Assembly (NCBI GenBank): GCA_027919835.1
Contig: JANVFP010000008.1
Span: forward strand, 620,001-684,000
Length of the DNA: 64,000 bases
Reading direction: 5' to 3'
Source: Lentinula raphanica
Lineage: Eukaryota > Basidiomycota > Agaricomycetes > Agaricales > Omphalotaceae
The position numbers and the translations under genes are program-made. Numbering within the stretch: the stretch's first letter is position 1; the number at the start of each line of letters is the position of its first letter. Under the pieces are notes generated by a model, which saw nothing but the letters and a program-made list of their open reading frames with translations, was not told the DNA's origin and did no database searches. Positions 21,951 through 32,101 of the stretch are shown here, piece by piece.

Positions 21951-23074
21951 TCAAAGGTCCAACTCAATGTCCCAGACTGGACTAGGATCTCGAGGGGGCT
22001 TTTCATGAGTCTCTGACGGCTCTGCCTGAGGTTGATTCCCTGATTGGGATTGCAATTGGGATTGCGATGAAGCCATCAATGCAAGTGTATTTGTGGCATG
22101 GTTGCGAAGCGGTTTCTCGAATGCATTCTTGATATTCTTCACCTTCACTTGACCAAAACCAGGTAAATTGGCGAGCTGTTCGGGTTGGGCCTTTGCAATG
22201 TTCGCAATGCTCTATCGAAGAGTTCGAAATAGTCATGTTACGCATCGACGATCGACATACCCCGAAAGAGTTCCTTAGCGTCTCGACGTCGGTTTTATTT
22301 ACTTTGCTGATGCTGGTCAAAGAGGTGCGAAACATAGAGGAGTAATCTTTGTCCACCCGTTCTTTGATCATATTTGGAGGCTTATACTCGAATTGCTTGA
22401 ATATAGTCAGATAATGACCTGCCTCCTCGAAGCTGGAGAAAGTCTCTGAGTTAAGGCCTAGAGTGCATGTCATAGTGCAAATCAGTAAACTCACGAAAAG
22501 GCAACTATGACGGTGATATTGTTTGTTAGGCAGACCTGTACAAAATGAGCAAATGAGGTAGAAGGGTAAAGTAGCAGCACTCGCTTTTGTCAGCTCGCGA
22601 ATAGGATCTTTGTGTTCTGACTATGAGCAAGATTGGATCAAGCTTTCCAGTGAGGCGAATAATTGATATGCTCACAATATCGGAGAGTATGAGCAGTATT
22701 CGCAAGGTATAATGGTGCCCAAGCTTCTCGATACGGGTATGAATATACTCCGGATGAAGTCGATGGTATTTCAGACTGAACTTCATATCTGTATCCACAC
22801 CAAGTATGAAGGCATTGGAGCTACCTTAGGAATAGCACTCCTGTAGTTCGACCAACCTGATAGTCAGCCACGATATCTCCATATTCCTTTCCGACATTGC
22901 GGATGCATTCAAGGACTGGATTGCCGCGCTGAGACAAAGTGTTATCATGAAAGCAAGCATGGGAGCTCTTTTTTAGCGTACTTGTAAAGGGCTCATGATA
23001 ATGTTGTTGCCAGAGCCAGGAATGACCACGGGAGGTGCAGGACGCGACGACGACGAGGATGGGTTGGAAGACAT
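21951..23074 (-). CDS. RAD10: DNA excision repair protein Rad10/ERCC1
   Basis: Rad10/ERCC1 is the non-catalytic partner of Rad1/XPF in the 5' structure-specific nuclease of nucleotide excision repair. Exons in coding order: 23074..22982, 22928..22825, 22775..22676, 22620..22585, 22535..22495, 22432..22261, 22211..21951 (268 aa). The central domain is clear: GNPVLECIRNVGKEYGDIV, DYQVGRTTGVLFLSLKYHRL, HPEYIHTRIEKLGHHYTLR, then VIVAFSFEEAGHYLTIFKQF and SISKVNKTDVETLRNSFGSI. The C-terminal tandem helix-hairpin-helix is ANLPGFGQVKVKNIKNAFEK (about residue 193 onward), followed by a 50-residue Gln/Ser/Pro tail. Intron 22584..22536 appears to start with GC (AAA|GCGAGT). The nearby GT choice would lose the conserved VCLTNNITVIVAF. 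A 62-nt intron removes a stretch that had looked coding (LNSETFSS). It lies tail-to-tail with NIPA and 148 bases upstream of HDA1's stop, on the same strand. Confidence 0.92.
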
Positions 23075-23222
23075 GGTAGTACTGAGCCAATGCGTATCTT
23101 CGTCATGACTCATGGAAGTTAATTCACCCAATTACGCGGTGCACGTGCAAAAATCATGACCAAAAACTACTATATGTTCAGCAAATATTATGTGCATCGA
23201 GGTGGGTATATTCTAAGGCGAG

Positions 23223-26120
23223 CTAAGAGGGTATAGCCAACTGCTTTTTGATAAAATCTTGTATAACAGGAAGTCCTCTCGTAACAATTTTGACGGGTTG
23301 GATTTCCTCTGTAAGAAACTTGAGTTGTAAGTGATTATACGGTACACGTTGACATACCGATAGGGCAAAGTACTCCATGCTTTTTCTTGTTATATGTTCC
23401 CTCTGGTCGGAAAATGTAGTGATTCGCGGGAAGAAGCACGCATGAGCACTAGGAAGGGGAACGGTCGTACTTCGATGTATATACAGATTAGAAAGAGCCT
23501 CACCTTCGCATACCAAGATCGAAATTCATCTTTCTTGGGCGTAAAAGGGACTTTAGTGTATCCTACAATTTGGACAACAGCCTTGACGAGTCCATGGATG
23601 GAGTTGACTGAACATAGTCAAGTGTCAGAAAAGTGTGATCAATATTGCGTTAGAAAGCAATTACATCGTGCATCGATGAGGTTCATCAAAGGTTGACAAG
23701 CCGGGCCATGACCTATAAAGACAACTTTATGGGCGCCAGAAAGACTGGTGCCATGGAACATTTAGCATTAACAGCATCCAATCGCGATCATCAAACTTAC
23801 TGGACATAGTTGTCCCATAGATAAGTCAATAATGCTGTCGTGTCTTCGTAACGTTCCGCATTCTTCTTGTTAGCTATACGCTGGTACAAGTCAGATCTAA
23901 CGGTTACAAAGAACATTGTTCTTTTGACAACTCACTTTGCTATGCTGTGAAACAGAAGCGAAGGGTTTGGGATACAGATTGATATCTAGCAGCGCATAGC
24001 CTTCGGAATTTATCCATCTCATCAAATCTTTTGAAAAATCAAGCTGGGAAAAGAAACGGAAAGGTTAAAGTCATGCCGCAGCTGATGGATGGAATTTTAC
24101 CAGGTAGGAGCGCTCTAGATTCAAATCGCAAGTCATTGTAGACTCAAGTTCCAAACGCAAGTTGCCACTACAACTTTAGTCAGTGTCTATGCTCAATCAT
24201 CTCAGCCATAAAATTCACAATTCATGGACGAGGACAATGAGAGTCTTGTTTTCAAACAGGTCCGACCTATGAGAGTATGTTCCCTTGCATCAAATATACC
24301 AGAAGTTGAGTTCACTTACGTTGATAATACTTGCCCAGAAAACGGGCTCTGAAGAAAACCAAGGAGTGGCACTTGCATCATTTTGTAGTTTTTGTGCAGA
24401 AAATGTGCACGATGTGCCTGTAAGATTTCTGCACTCCGAATGAAGCTGAATGATTCATCTCTTTGAAAAGTTGAATTCACCTGGTATAGAGAAACTGATA
24501 GACTCGACCTCTGCAATGCAAACTGTTGAATATATTGAATTTGACACGGAAAAGCGGATGTACTACCTTCTCGAGGTTCACAACTCTTAGTATCAATATT
24601 CTTCCAATATTTACTCTGTTCCTTTGCCACCAGATACACAGTCTCTGTTGCTGTTTCAGAGGCTTGCATAGGTGGTAATTGTTCAGGAGCTTCCCCCAAT
24701 ATCACTTTTGTAACTGCCAGAGCTGATTTCATTGTTGCATCTAGGTTGTAGCCGCCCTGCAAATGATTTTAGCACAACCACTGGCACAATACAGCACACT
24801 GAAGGCACCTCTAATGCGACAACTAGGCGCCCTCCTGCAAGTCCGGAAAGCATGTGGGTCATATGTGCATAACCTACAGGAGATACTCTGCACTCCCCCA
24901 GTTCATCTCCCAAAGCTGCGTCAAAACCGGCCGAAACTAGCCAGTTCTTAGTTTTGTTGAAAGGCCCGAGATAAGCGTATACACACTGATTACCAGCTCA
25001 GGAGCAAATTCCATAGCAATTGGCATGACTATTCTTTGAAAGGCATGTATATAGTCTGCATCACCCATTCCCTTTTCTGGCCACGGTATATTCACAGAAC
25101 TGGACAAATCAATTCCAGCAGAAAGCTCTAAAACAGACAAACTCACAATCCAAGTCCCGGACCTTCACCGCAAGAAGTCATCCCTCCGAATTCACCGCAT
25201 GGGTAGAAGGTGCCACCTTCATAACGATGTAAGGATACATACAAAACAGATGGATCATCATTGAAGGCTCTCTGAGTGCCATTCCCTGAAAATACAATAA
25301 ACATGGAAAATTCGAGTGTGAGTTTTCGCAAGTTCAATGCATACCATGATGTACATCCCTAAAAGCACATTGAGTTCACCAATAGCTAAAATATCCAGCC
25401 ACTCACCAGTCCAGGATCATTACTCGCTTGATTGGTGTCAATTGCTGTACTACGCGGGTGGCCACGGCAACGTTATTAAAGAAACAAAAACCCATAGACT
25501 GATCTGGTTCGGCATGATGACCCGGAGGTCGACATATCGCAAACACTTTTCTCAATCTACCGCGCGCAACAGAAAGGCACGCTTCAATGACACCCCCACA
25601 GCTCAGTCGAGCTGCTCTAGTAGTACCTGGCATTACATAAAGAGAGAGCTGCTCATAATATGCTTCAGAGTCAACAATCTGTTGCTCGGACATATCTAGG
25701 TAGGTTAAAAGTTAGCAATATGTTTGTAATATTGATTTCTGCGCGTTTTTGTTTTGAAGCGGACCCTTGCAGAATTGGATAAGGAGACTTAAACTTACAC
25801 TGGTATGCTTCAATCAAATCCCAGAGGTTTTGACTATGGACTAGAAGAGCTTCGGCTTTTGTAACGGGGCGTATAGGAAGCCACTGCATTCTTGTGTTGA
25901 GTTTCTCATCAACAATGGCTTGCCATATGCGCGTTATACGCTCTGGAGCTTCTTGATGACCCCGGGGATTGAAGTGGGAAGTCATTTCGGAGGAGTAGAC
26001 ATAACCAACTGCCAAATCCCTGGGTGGCTGGAAAGGTACAGAGACCGATCGTTGCGTTGGATGTTTCGAGACTGAAGCATCATCAGTATCGACGACCATT
26101 GCATCTTGTGTGCCAGTCAT
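23223..26120 (-). CDS. HDA1: Class II histone deacetylase Hda1/Clr3 with C-terminal Arb2-type domain
   Basis: Hda1/Clr3 removes acetyl groups from histone H3 tails in silenced chromatin. There are 17 exons in coding order: 26120..25799, 25695..25407, 25358..25345, 25285..25147, 25099..24987, 24936..24809, 24756..24567, 24510..24481, 24428..24320, 24266..24219, 24167..24101, 24043..23936, 23865..23801, 23744..23665, 23607..23504, 23448..23358, 23308..23223 (660 aa). Catalytic residues are all present: [15 protein letters not shown] (GHH about 166-168), ILDWDVHHGNGTQ (205-211, split by a 14-nt exon), [14 protein letters not shown] (298-303) and LEGGYN (335-339). After about residue 415 the Arb2-like domain gives [46 protein letters not shown] and [16 protein letters not shown]. 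Fusion of HDAC and Arb2 is the normal architecture of fungal Hda1. The acceptor at 23865 has a 3-nt tandem alternative (AAGAAG). Nothing suggests inactivation. Confidence 0.92.
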
Positions 26121-26566
26121 AATCGGTTCTGAGCGTTCTAAGCGGAAAGTAAGAACTTAGTAGGAAATAGTAAGAGAGAGAGCGTGAAGTTTGCACATGT
26201 TTACGGAATAAGTTATAATTTCTCACCGTACCAAGCAGCGAATTGCGTGCCGAAAGAGGCCGATAATAGGTTCAAACTCGCTGTCGCTGCTCGAGAGTAG
26301 AAAGGAACTCAATTAATGCGAGATTACTGTATATCATCAATACATGAGGTGCAGAGGAGGAGGCTAGCTAACTATGCTACATATCACACGGTGGTGGTTT
26401 TCGGGATGTGACGCCTATCACTTGGTAGCATTATGCTATCTCAGTCTCAAATTGTGATTGTTCATGAAGTTCGTGTTGATCTGTTCGTTGCGGTTCTTGA
26501 AACACTGTCATCATGCTACATGATGCTAACTTGAGCATAGAACAAAGAAAAGGATGAACAGACTTA
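26121..26566. other. Intergenic region upstream of HDA1; no gene seen
   Basis: About 445 bases contain the HDA1 upstream region and the 3' flank of the next minus-strand gene. No open frame with domain content, tRNA or repeat was recognised. Confidence 0.45.
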
Positions 26567-27921
26567 CTAAGACGTACCAACTCTGCTGCGATCATTGGTG
26601 ACTATTGTCGTAAATTCAGCAACCTCCGTTAATGTATCCGATTCTGAGAATGGAAGCTTTTGTAAATTGATGACGAGGCGACATTCCTAGTAAACATGAG
26701 CAAAATTTGTCAAAGATGGTAAAATCAAAGAGACACACCGTCACACTGATGATGCTGATGGACCACCTAGAGCAATAGCACAAGGATGAACGAATGAAGT
26801 GAGAACGAATCAGAATACGTACACAAACTCCGTGGGCGCGAATGGTTGCTGGAGAATATGATATACCGCCATGAGCAAAGAAAGCACTGGGAGGGAGTTA
26901 GCATGGAGGTAGAAGGGCAATTCACGACATACGAAAAAAGACAAAAAATGCCAATGTGCCGTCGCGAAACATCAATCTTATGATTCGAGTTCCTTCCCAA
27001 TGTCCATGCGTATACATATACCTGTAACGTGCCACCGACAGCACGACAATAACTATTTGAGATATCATGGTGGAGATGCTACGAAATGACCGTGTGAGGT
27101 CAAACGAAAGACAGCTAAAAATCAGGTTGCCGCACCTGAAATATTCAAAAGATCCTGGGGTAGTTGTGATGATCAATTGCGGATTGAAGGAAGGTGGTGG
27201 AAAGGTGAGACCGAATCCCAGAAGCGCAGTGAAGAGCTCGGCTAGCATCAGAGTGATGAACCCATATCTGACCCACTTGTTGCGGTTGTAGAGTGCATAT
27301 ACTGGAAAACGGTGTTTAGCAATCGGACACGATGCATTACTCTACAGATATCCCACCTCTGACCATCATGACTATCTCCGCACCAGCCATTATTGAAAAA
27401 GCCAATAGCCCTTGAAACGCGAACCATAGCCTGATCCCATTGGTATCGAGGTGCATCGTGCTATATGTGACGATGCCCTCTAGTACTCGCCCAGCGCTTT
27501 GAGATTTCAATATATTGGGTAAATTGAGCGCCAAGGGTCGCAACTCACAGCAGCAAGCTTAACGCGCCATACCGAGCAAACAGAAAGGCCCATTTGATCC
27601 ATGAGTGTCTTGGTTTGCTGAAGAGATAGCGACAGTGAGTGAGGAAGATTGGGAGGAGAACGTGATGACCCTGCTACCTCCAGATAAATTCAACTTCATC
27701 ATCCAGCGTGATCAAAATCTCCCTTTGGTTCGTAGGTTGGCTCGTTTCAGGTGCAGTTCATGGATATCGTTCTACTGCTTACCAGGTTAGAAAAATGAGT
27801 GCGGCTGCTACATTCCATGAAACGGGTTAACACGACTTTGTTCGCACATTGTCGTATGTAGAAGAGAAGTACCTGTACTCGATTCTAAGTCTATAATGAG
27901 CCTGCTCGCTGGAACAGGCAT
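26567..27921 (-). CDS. DUF6533-type integral membrane protein (Agaricomycete family)
   Basis: A seven-helix membrane protein of a family strongly expanded in mushrooms; function unknown. Exons in coding order: 27921..27873, 27807..27783, 27722..27678, 27617..27549, 27496..27357, 27301..27136, 27078..27022, 26976..26933, 26886..26823, 26766..26739, 26686..26567 (268 aa). The diagnostic N-terminal segment is ALIFLTWEILITLDDEVEFI then WSKPRHSWIKWAFLFARYG. Later landmarks are VYALYNRNKWVRYGFITLML, LMFRDGTLAFFVFF and APTEFVWSISIISVTECRLV. Eleven exons over about 1.35 kb, all phase-consistent, five of them under 50 nt. The first exon (MPVPASRLIIDLESST) was chosen because it is the only upstream ATG exon whose phase fits the acceptor at 27807; it is the least certain part. 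The tail after the last helix is short (IVTNDRSRVGTS). Confidence 0.75.
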
Positions 27922-29002
27922 CCAGGGGCTCTCCGCCAACGTGTCCTATGCCAGCACAAACGCGATTGTGATGTTGGTACTCCTGTGAGATCGAGCGAGC
28001 ACCAGTGGGGGGGAAGTGGCGGTTTGGAGCAAAGAATCGCTTGCTTTCCACTGGGCCATTCTAAGTGTTCCAGGGTCAGCATGTTGAATCCGATGATGGG
28101 ATGATGGGATGATGATCATTTTTAAATTAGAGAGCGTTTTAATCAAAAAACCCGCGGCATATGCAGCTGCTAGCAAAGCTGGCAGATGTCGTCTATCTAC
28201 CTGTAACGCACTCTAAATTCCTGTTATCGCCGAGCCTTCGTCCACAACGTCTCCCCAACTCTTTGGCCATTCTCCTTCAAGCTTTCCCAAGCATGATTTT
28301 GACTCACAATTATCCAGTGCGGCGTAGCAATGTATCATATCAAATGCAATTGCAATCTCATAGGCCAGGTCCTTCAAGGTCCCTCATATAGTGTTAGGTT
28401 CAACTTAGTACTATGAGTTTTACATACTTAGGTCCCGCCAAACAGCGGAGAGGGTTTTGATTAACGAACCTCACGAGTTCAATCAATCATTCAAAATGGT
28501 ATTGTATATGTACTAAGTAACATGGTGGTCCGGTGAATGAAGGATGAGTATTGTGTGGAAACAGTCACAAGTCCAAGAATTTCGGAAAATGTAAGTATCG
28601 TAGTACGCGAGGATTCCTCATGTCAGTATTCCTTCCCCTGTACACATCGTGCAATGTTTATGGGTATATGAATTTTACCGTAGACCCTGCGTAGACCAGC
28701 GAATTATTTAGGATAAATGAAACCACCCGAAATGAGTGGCACGATAGGCCACGATGTAGCGCTGGGACTGAGCGTCTGCTCGAAATTTGGTAGCCCTGAT
28801 TACTTGTTGGGTGACCCCAGGTTGACCCGGAACTGCAAAGCATCTTGGACCATGCGACTTGCAAGGTCCAATCTCAGAGTTGTCCAACCCCCAATGGCCT
28901 CCAATGAATACAAGATGGTACAATATGTAGGAAATATGTCATACAGCTGAAGTCCAGAAAAATCAGAGTCCTAGCTCATATACAATTCTATTATACCTGT
29001 CA
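27922..29002. other. Intergenic region of about 1.1 kb; no gene recognised
   Basis: This is one of the longest gene-free stretches in the window. At about 28093-28120 there is a small GATGATGG-type repeat run. The minus-strand frames at 28658-28923 (for example VIRATKFRADAQSQRYIVAY) read like protein but start without a clear ATG and match nothing I know. A plus-strand TTGGGTGACC at 28807-28816 resembles part of 5S rRNA, but the flanks do not. Confidence 0.4.
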
Positions 29003-30324
29003 TCATCGGAGGTGGTCTGGCGATTCAGTAGGAGAATATCGCGGGAGTGGGTCTACATCGCGAACAGCGGGAGGGCCGGCAGAATTTTTAACATCCCGGT
29101 CTTGGTCACCACCTACTTCAGAAGACGGAGGCGAAAGTTCATCGGAACCATCCTGCTCTTGTTGACGTAACAGGGATTTCTCGTCTTGCGAGATTTGTTG
29201 ATGAGTCCAAGAACCTCCGCCATAGCCCTCTTCGAAACTGGGTGCCGCATCATATGCGGTATAGGAAGAGGGTCCAGCTTGATAAGATGGAAAACGTGGG
29301 TGCTCTATATCTTCGTAAGGGTTGAATTCTGCAGTAGACGGTGTTTCATTATGCAGATTGGTTCTGGGTATTAGGGAAATGCCATCGTTTTGATCTTCAG
29401 ATAATGCCGTGTAATGACCTGATCCGTCAAAGGTGGGCATTTTCGAGCTTCGGCCACCGCTACTCCTACCGGCTCTGTCCAAAAGCATCATACGAGATGT
29501 CCGGGCAGTTGACTTCTCAGTCTTGATCTGATGGACGTAGCGGGTGACAATGAGCGCACCATCTAAAAGTGAGCCAGTGAAATGAGACGTGGGCAAACGA
29601 TGTACCGACAAGCCACATACAAAGTTCTATAAACAGCACCAGCAAAGCGACGACAATGTATATGGTCCTGAAGTCCGAGAGAATACCGGTACACTGGCTT
29701 TGGGCGCCAGCATTCTTGATTGTATCATCGCAAGCTTTAGTTATAGCTGTTGAAGAGATGTGCAAGACGATCACGAGCAGGTAGATCGCGACAGCGAGGT
29801 TGACCACGAAATGGACATAGATGAAGTAGGTGTAAATGAGAATGAATAGCTGCTTTCGTACAATCGCGCCAATGAATCTGAAAGTAAGCATTAATTACAA
29901 TTTCGGGTTGATGGTTTGGTTATTTACCCAACAACCGACGCGACAAATAGCAATGTCTCAACAAGACCAGCCAGAATGAAAGCCGTCCTTTCATGAGGAT
30001 CCATGGAGCTTGAGGTATCTGAAGAGCTTTCAGTCCATCATACATCGCAGGCGAATATGGCACGTACCAGACACCTCAAACCACAGCAATATAGAAAATA
30101 TCCCCCCAAACAAGATACCGAGAAACTAGAGTCTGTTCAAGAATGCGAAGACGATGAATGGCGGAAGGATACGAACCGACATAGAGATGACACCAAAGCG
30201 AACCTAGAATCGTAAGTAACCTGCAGGTGGCATTTTGTGGGTAGATGGAGGCAAGACTACATACAGGTAGACAGCAGCAGAACGTCTTTCCGTGAAAAAT
30301 AGCGTCTTTAAGATAGACTTTCAT
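29003..30324 (-). CDS. Four-helix membrane protein with N-terminal CCCLPVR motif
   Basis: Function unknown; I recall similar proteins in many Agaricomycetes. Exons in coding order: 30324..30265, 30203..30177, 30125..30068, 30018..29928, 29877..29621, 29562..29003 (350 aa). The N-terminus has a cysteine-rich start (HGKTFCCCLP|VRFGVISMS) followed by hydrophobic segments FLGILFGGIFSILLWFEV, FILAGLVETLLFVASVVGFI, a long helix IYTYFIYVHFVVNLAVAIYL and FRTIYIVVALLVLFIELYGA. Between helices 3 and 4 is a loop with two Cys (ACDDTIKNAGAQSQC). The last 180 residues are a hydrophilic Ser/Asp/Pro-rich cytosolic tail (LSPPSSEVGGDQDRDVKNSA). The 51-nt intron 30176..30126 removes an in-frame TAG that otherwise looks like a nonsense codon. 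It is divergent from the Dsc4-like gene across 460 bases. Confidence 0.72.
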
Positions 30325-30783
30325 TATGGGGAAGGAGTGCGAAGTACAAAAAGAATAGAGATCGGAGAAGAGAAGGACAGAAGAAGAGAGAATATCGTAC
30401 AAGCTCGTGTCTTTCTCACTGCACTGCCCGGCGCTAGATTCGACTTTATTATCCTGTGTTTGAATCATGATTGGTGACCTGGGTTGACTCGAGGTCGTAC
30501 GACGCTTTGCGAATGATTTGCAGTTGCGAGAGGGGCATACATAAAGTCATCGGCTTGAACGGTTGAGAAACTCGAAAGAGAAAAGCAGATCAGCAAGATT
30601 TTTGAGGGTTTGAGAAAGCAAATGCCACGGTGATGGGGCTGGCGGCCCTGGCCGAAAATTCGATTAGGCGCTCAAAGCGCTTGCACAGTAACTGTCAAGT
30701 TGCGCGCCTCTGCAGATCTTGAGAGCACGACGAGGCCCTCTGGCTTCCCATTTTCATCGTTAACTTTTGCAAAATTATATGTG
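30325..30783. promoter_or_regulatory. Divergent region between the 4TM protein and Dsc4-like genes
   Basis: About 460 bases between two divergent starts. Purine-rich plus-strand sequence at 30360-30395 (GAGAAGAGAAGGACAGAAGAAGAGAG) corresponds to a CT-rich tract on the minus strand upstream of the 4TM gene, typical of a fungal core promoter. No gene was recognised. Confidence 0.45.
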
Positions 30784-31690
30784 ATGCCAAGACGCTATCA
30801 TGCTCAACGAAAACATATCATACAAGCAGTAAGTCGACTATCTATACAGACATCAACAACGCTCATGACCGACCCATTGTATAGCTCGATGCTCTCTTAT
30901 ACCAGATATTTTGCTTCTCCTTCTATCTGTCACCATCAATGTTCGGCCTGTCTCTTAGACTCTGCACTCAGCTCATATGTGCAACGACGAGAGAACTTTC
31001 ACCAACACTGTCGTTGGGAAGCTTTCTCTTCTTTCCCTTGCTCTGCAATAGCCTCAGCTTGTGGAACCATGTCACGGTGGGACCGACGGAAGGCAGAGCT
31101 GTTGTTCTTGATTTTGTTGGCCTCGGTGAGTTTTCTCAACTGCTCATCGTTGATTGCTATATTATAACTTATACCCGGGACCTTCAGCCTATGTACCATC
31201 GAAATTCCAGCTATTATTCGTGGATTCCTCTATCCTCTTCTTGCAGTTACTACTCACAATCATCTCCTTCGAAATACACACACCAGAAAGTAGTACGGGA
31301 GAATCGAATGACTACCTACTTCCGACGCCAGCTTCGCCTATACCCCCACTCCTCCCAACATCGGCGTCGCTCGAAGCGTCATTCGCCAATCAAAAAGTGT
31401 TCGATTCTCCAGACAATGAACCACAATACATCGTCGATATACGATTCTCGTCCATACTCGCACGACTACGGCATGCACCGTCTATATCTCGCAATGCAAA
31501 CTCACAGGACACACTTATACCATTTCCTAATACAACTTCTTGGCCTATCCCAATGACTGTACTGATGCGAATGGCAGGTCGACGCCGCCAGGGAGCAGAG
31601 AGGCCTGCTGCTCCTTCGAGAGATACCGGACAGGAAGATCGAGACAATATGACAGTTCCTGGAGGAATGAACACTGAGAGCCTGGATTGA
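30784..31690 (+). CDS. DUF1746 protein, DSC E3 ubiquitin ligase subunit 4-like
   Basis: DUF1746 proteins include Dsc4 of the fission yeast Dsc Golgi/endosome E3 ligase, which cleaves the SREBP factor and removes orphan membrane proteins. Exons: 30784..30828, 30885..31125, 31188..31690 (262 aa). The domain starts directly: MPRRYHAQRKHIIQA|LDALLYQIFCFSFYLSPSMF, then FLFFPLLCNSLSLWNHVTVG, PTEGRAVVLDFVGLAYVPSK and FQLLFVDSSILFLQLLLTII. This gives three membrane segments and the conserved GRAVVLDFVG box. The ATG at 30784 is supported because the family begins with RRxHAQRxHII. The C-terminal 90 residues are Pro/Ser/Arg rich, without a domain. The stop lies only 64 bases from the stop of the convergent NDUFAF8-like gene, so their 3' UTRs very probably overlap. 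Confidence 0.8.
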
Positions 31691-31754
31691 TTGTGTATCG
31701 TCGAACTGTTATCTTATAATATGTACATTAGGCAACGCATTACTTACGAGATTA

Positions 31755-32011
31755 TCACTTCCTCTTCATCTGAGGCAAATAGATGAGTACTGTGGAAATA
31801 AGATGAGAATCGAGAGTTGAACGCGTACAGCTTCACGAAGACACCGTCCAAACTTATCAAACTCGGCCTTGCAGATATCTTTGCGTACGTCGGTGTACGT
31901 TGCAAGAATGCATTTTCCATAGACGGATGCTTGTTCGGCGCAGGTAGTCGTTGCGTGTACCGCAAGCCTTTTGAGAGGTTTTGTGGTTTGAGCGGTGGCA
32001 GTAGTGGACAT
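31755..32011 (-). CDS. Small twin-Cx9C protein, NDUFAF8-like complex I assembly factor
   Basis: Twin-Cx9C proteins are imported into the mitochondrial intermembrane space by Mia40. NDUFAF8 helps assemble complex I. Exons in coding order: 32011..31829 and 31769..31755 (65 aa). The two motifs are CAEQASVYGKC and CKAEFDKFGRC, each with nine residues between cysteines, preceded by PLKRLAVHATT. The last exon is only 15 nt (four residues and the stop). It restores the family ending LREAMKRK, whereas reading through would give an unrelated tail. The start MSTTATAQ is the nearest ATG; an upstream Cys-rich frame is non-coding promoter sequence. The start is just 90 bases from the divergent CSF1 start. 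The family match (C17orf89/NDUFAF8) is from motif spacing and the KRLAxHxxxxC segment, so another CHCH protein remains possible. Confidence 0.72.
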
Positions 32012-32101
32012 CAGTACGCCGAACACAGCCACCAATTCGCCCTTGCATATGCACCTGCATGCGCTTGGACATACATTGTTCAAGGCCACATATGCGCTGA
32101 T
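32012..32101. promoter_or_regulatory. 90-base bidirectional promoter, NDUFAF8-like / CSF1
   Basis: Only 90 bases separate the ATG codons of two divergent genes, so both 5' UTRs and all core promoter elements must sit here or overlap the genes. The sequence is rich in short CATATGC/GCATATG-type palindromes (32047-32053, 32089-32096). I see no TATA box. Confidence 0.6.

Noticed and set aside
28801..28830. 5S rRNA-like word TTGGGTGACC
   Set aside because: The flanking sequence does not match a 5S gene and no terminator T-run follows.
30126..30176. In-frame TAG in the 4TM gene, first read as a nonsense mutation
   Set aside because: A 51-nt GT-AG intron from GTTCGT to CTCTAG removes it and gives the family sequence ISMS-FLGILFGG.
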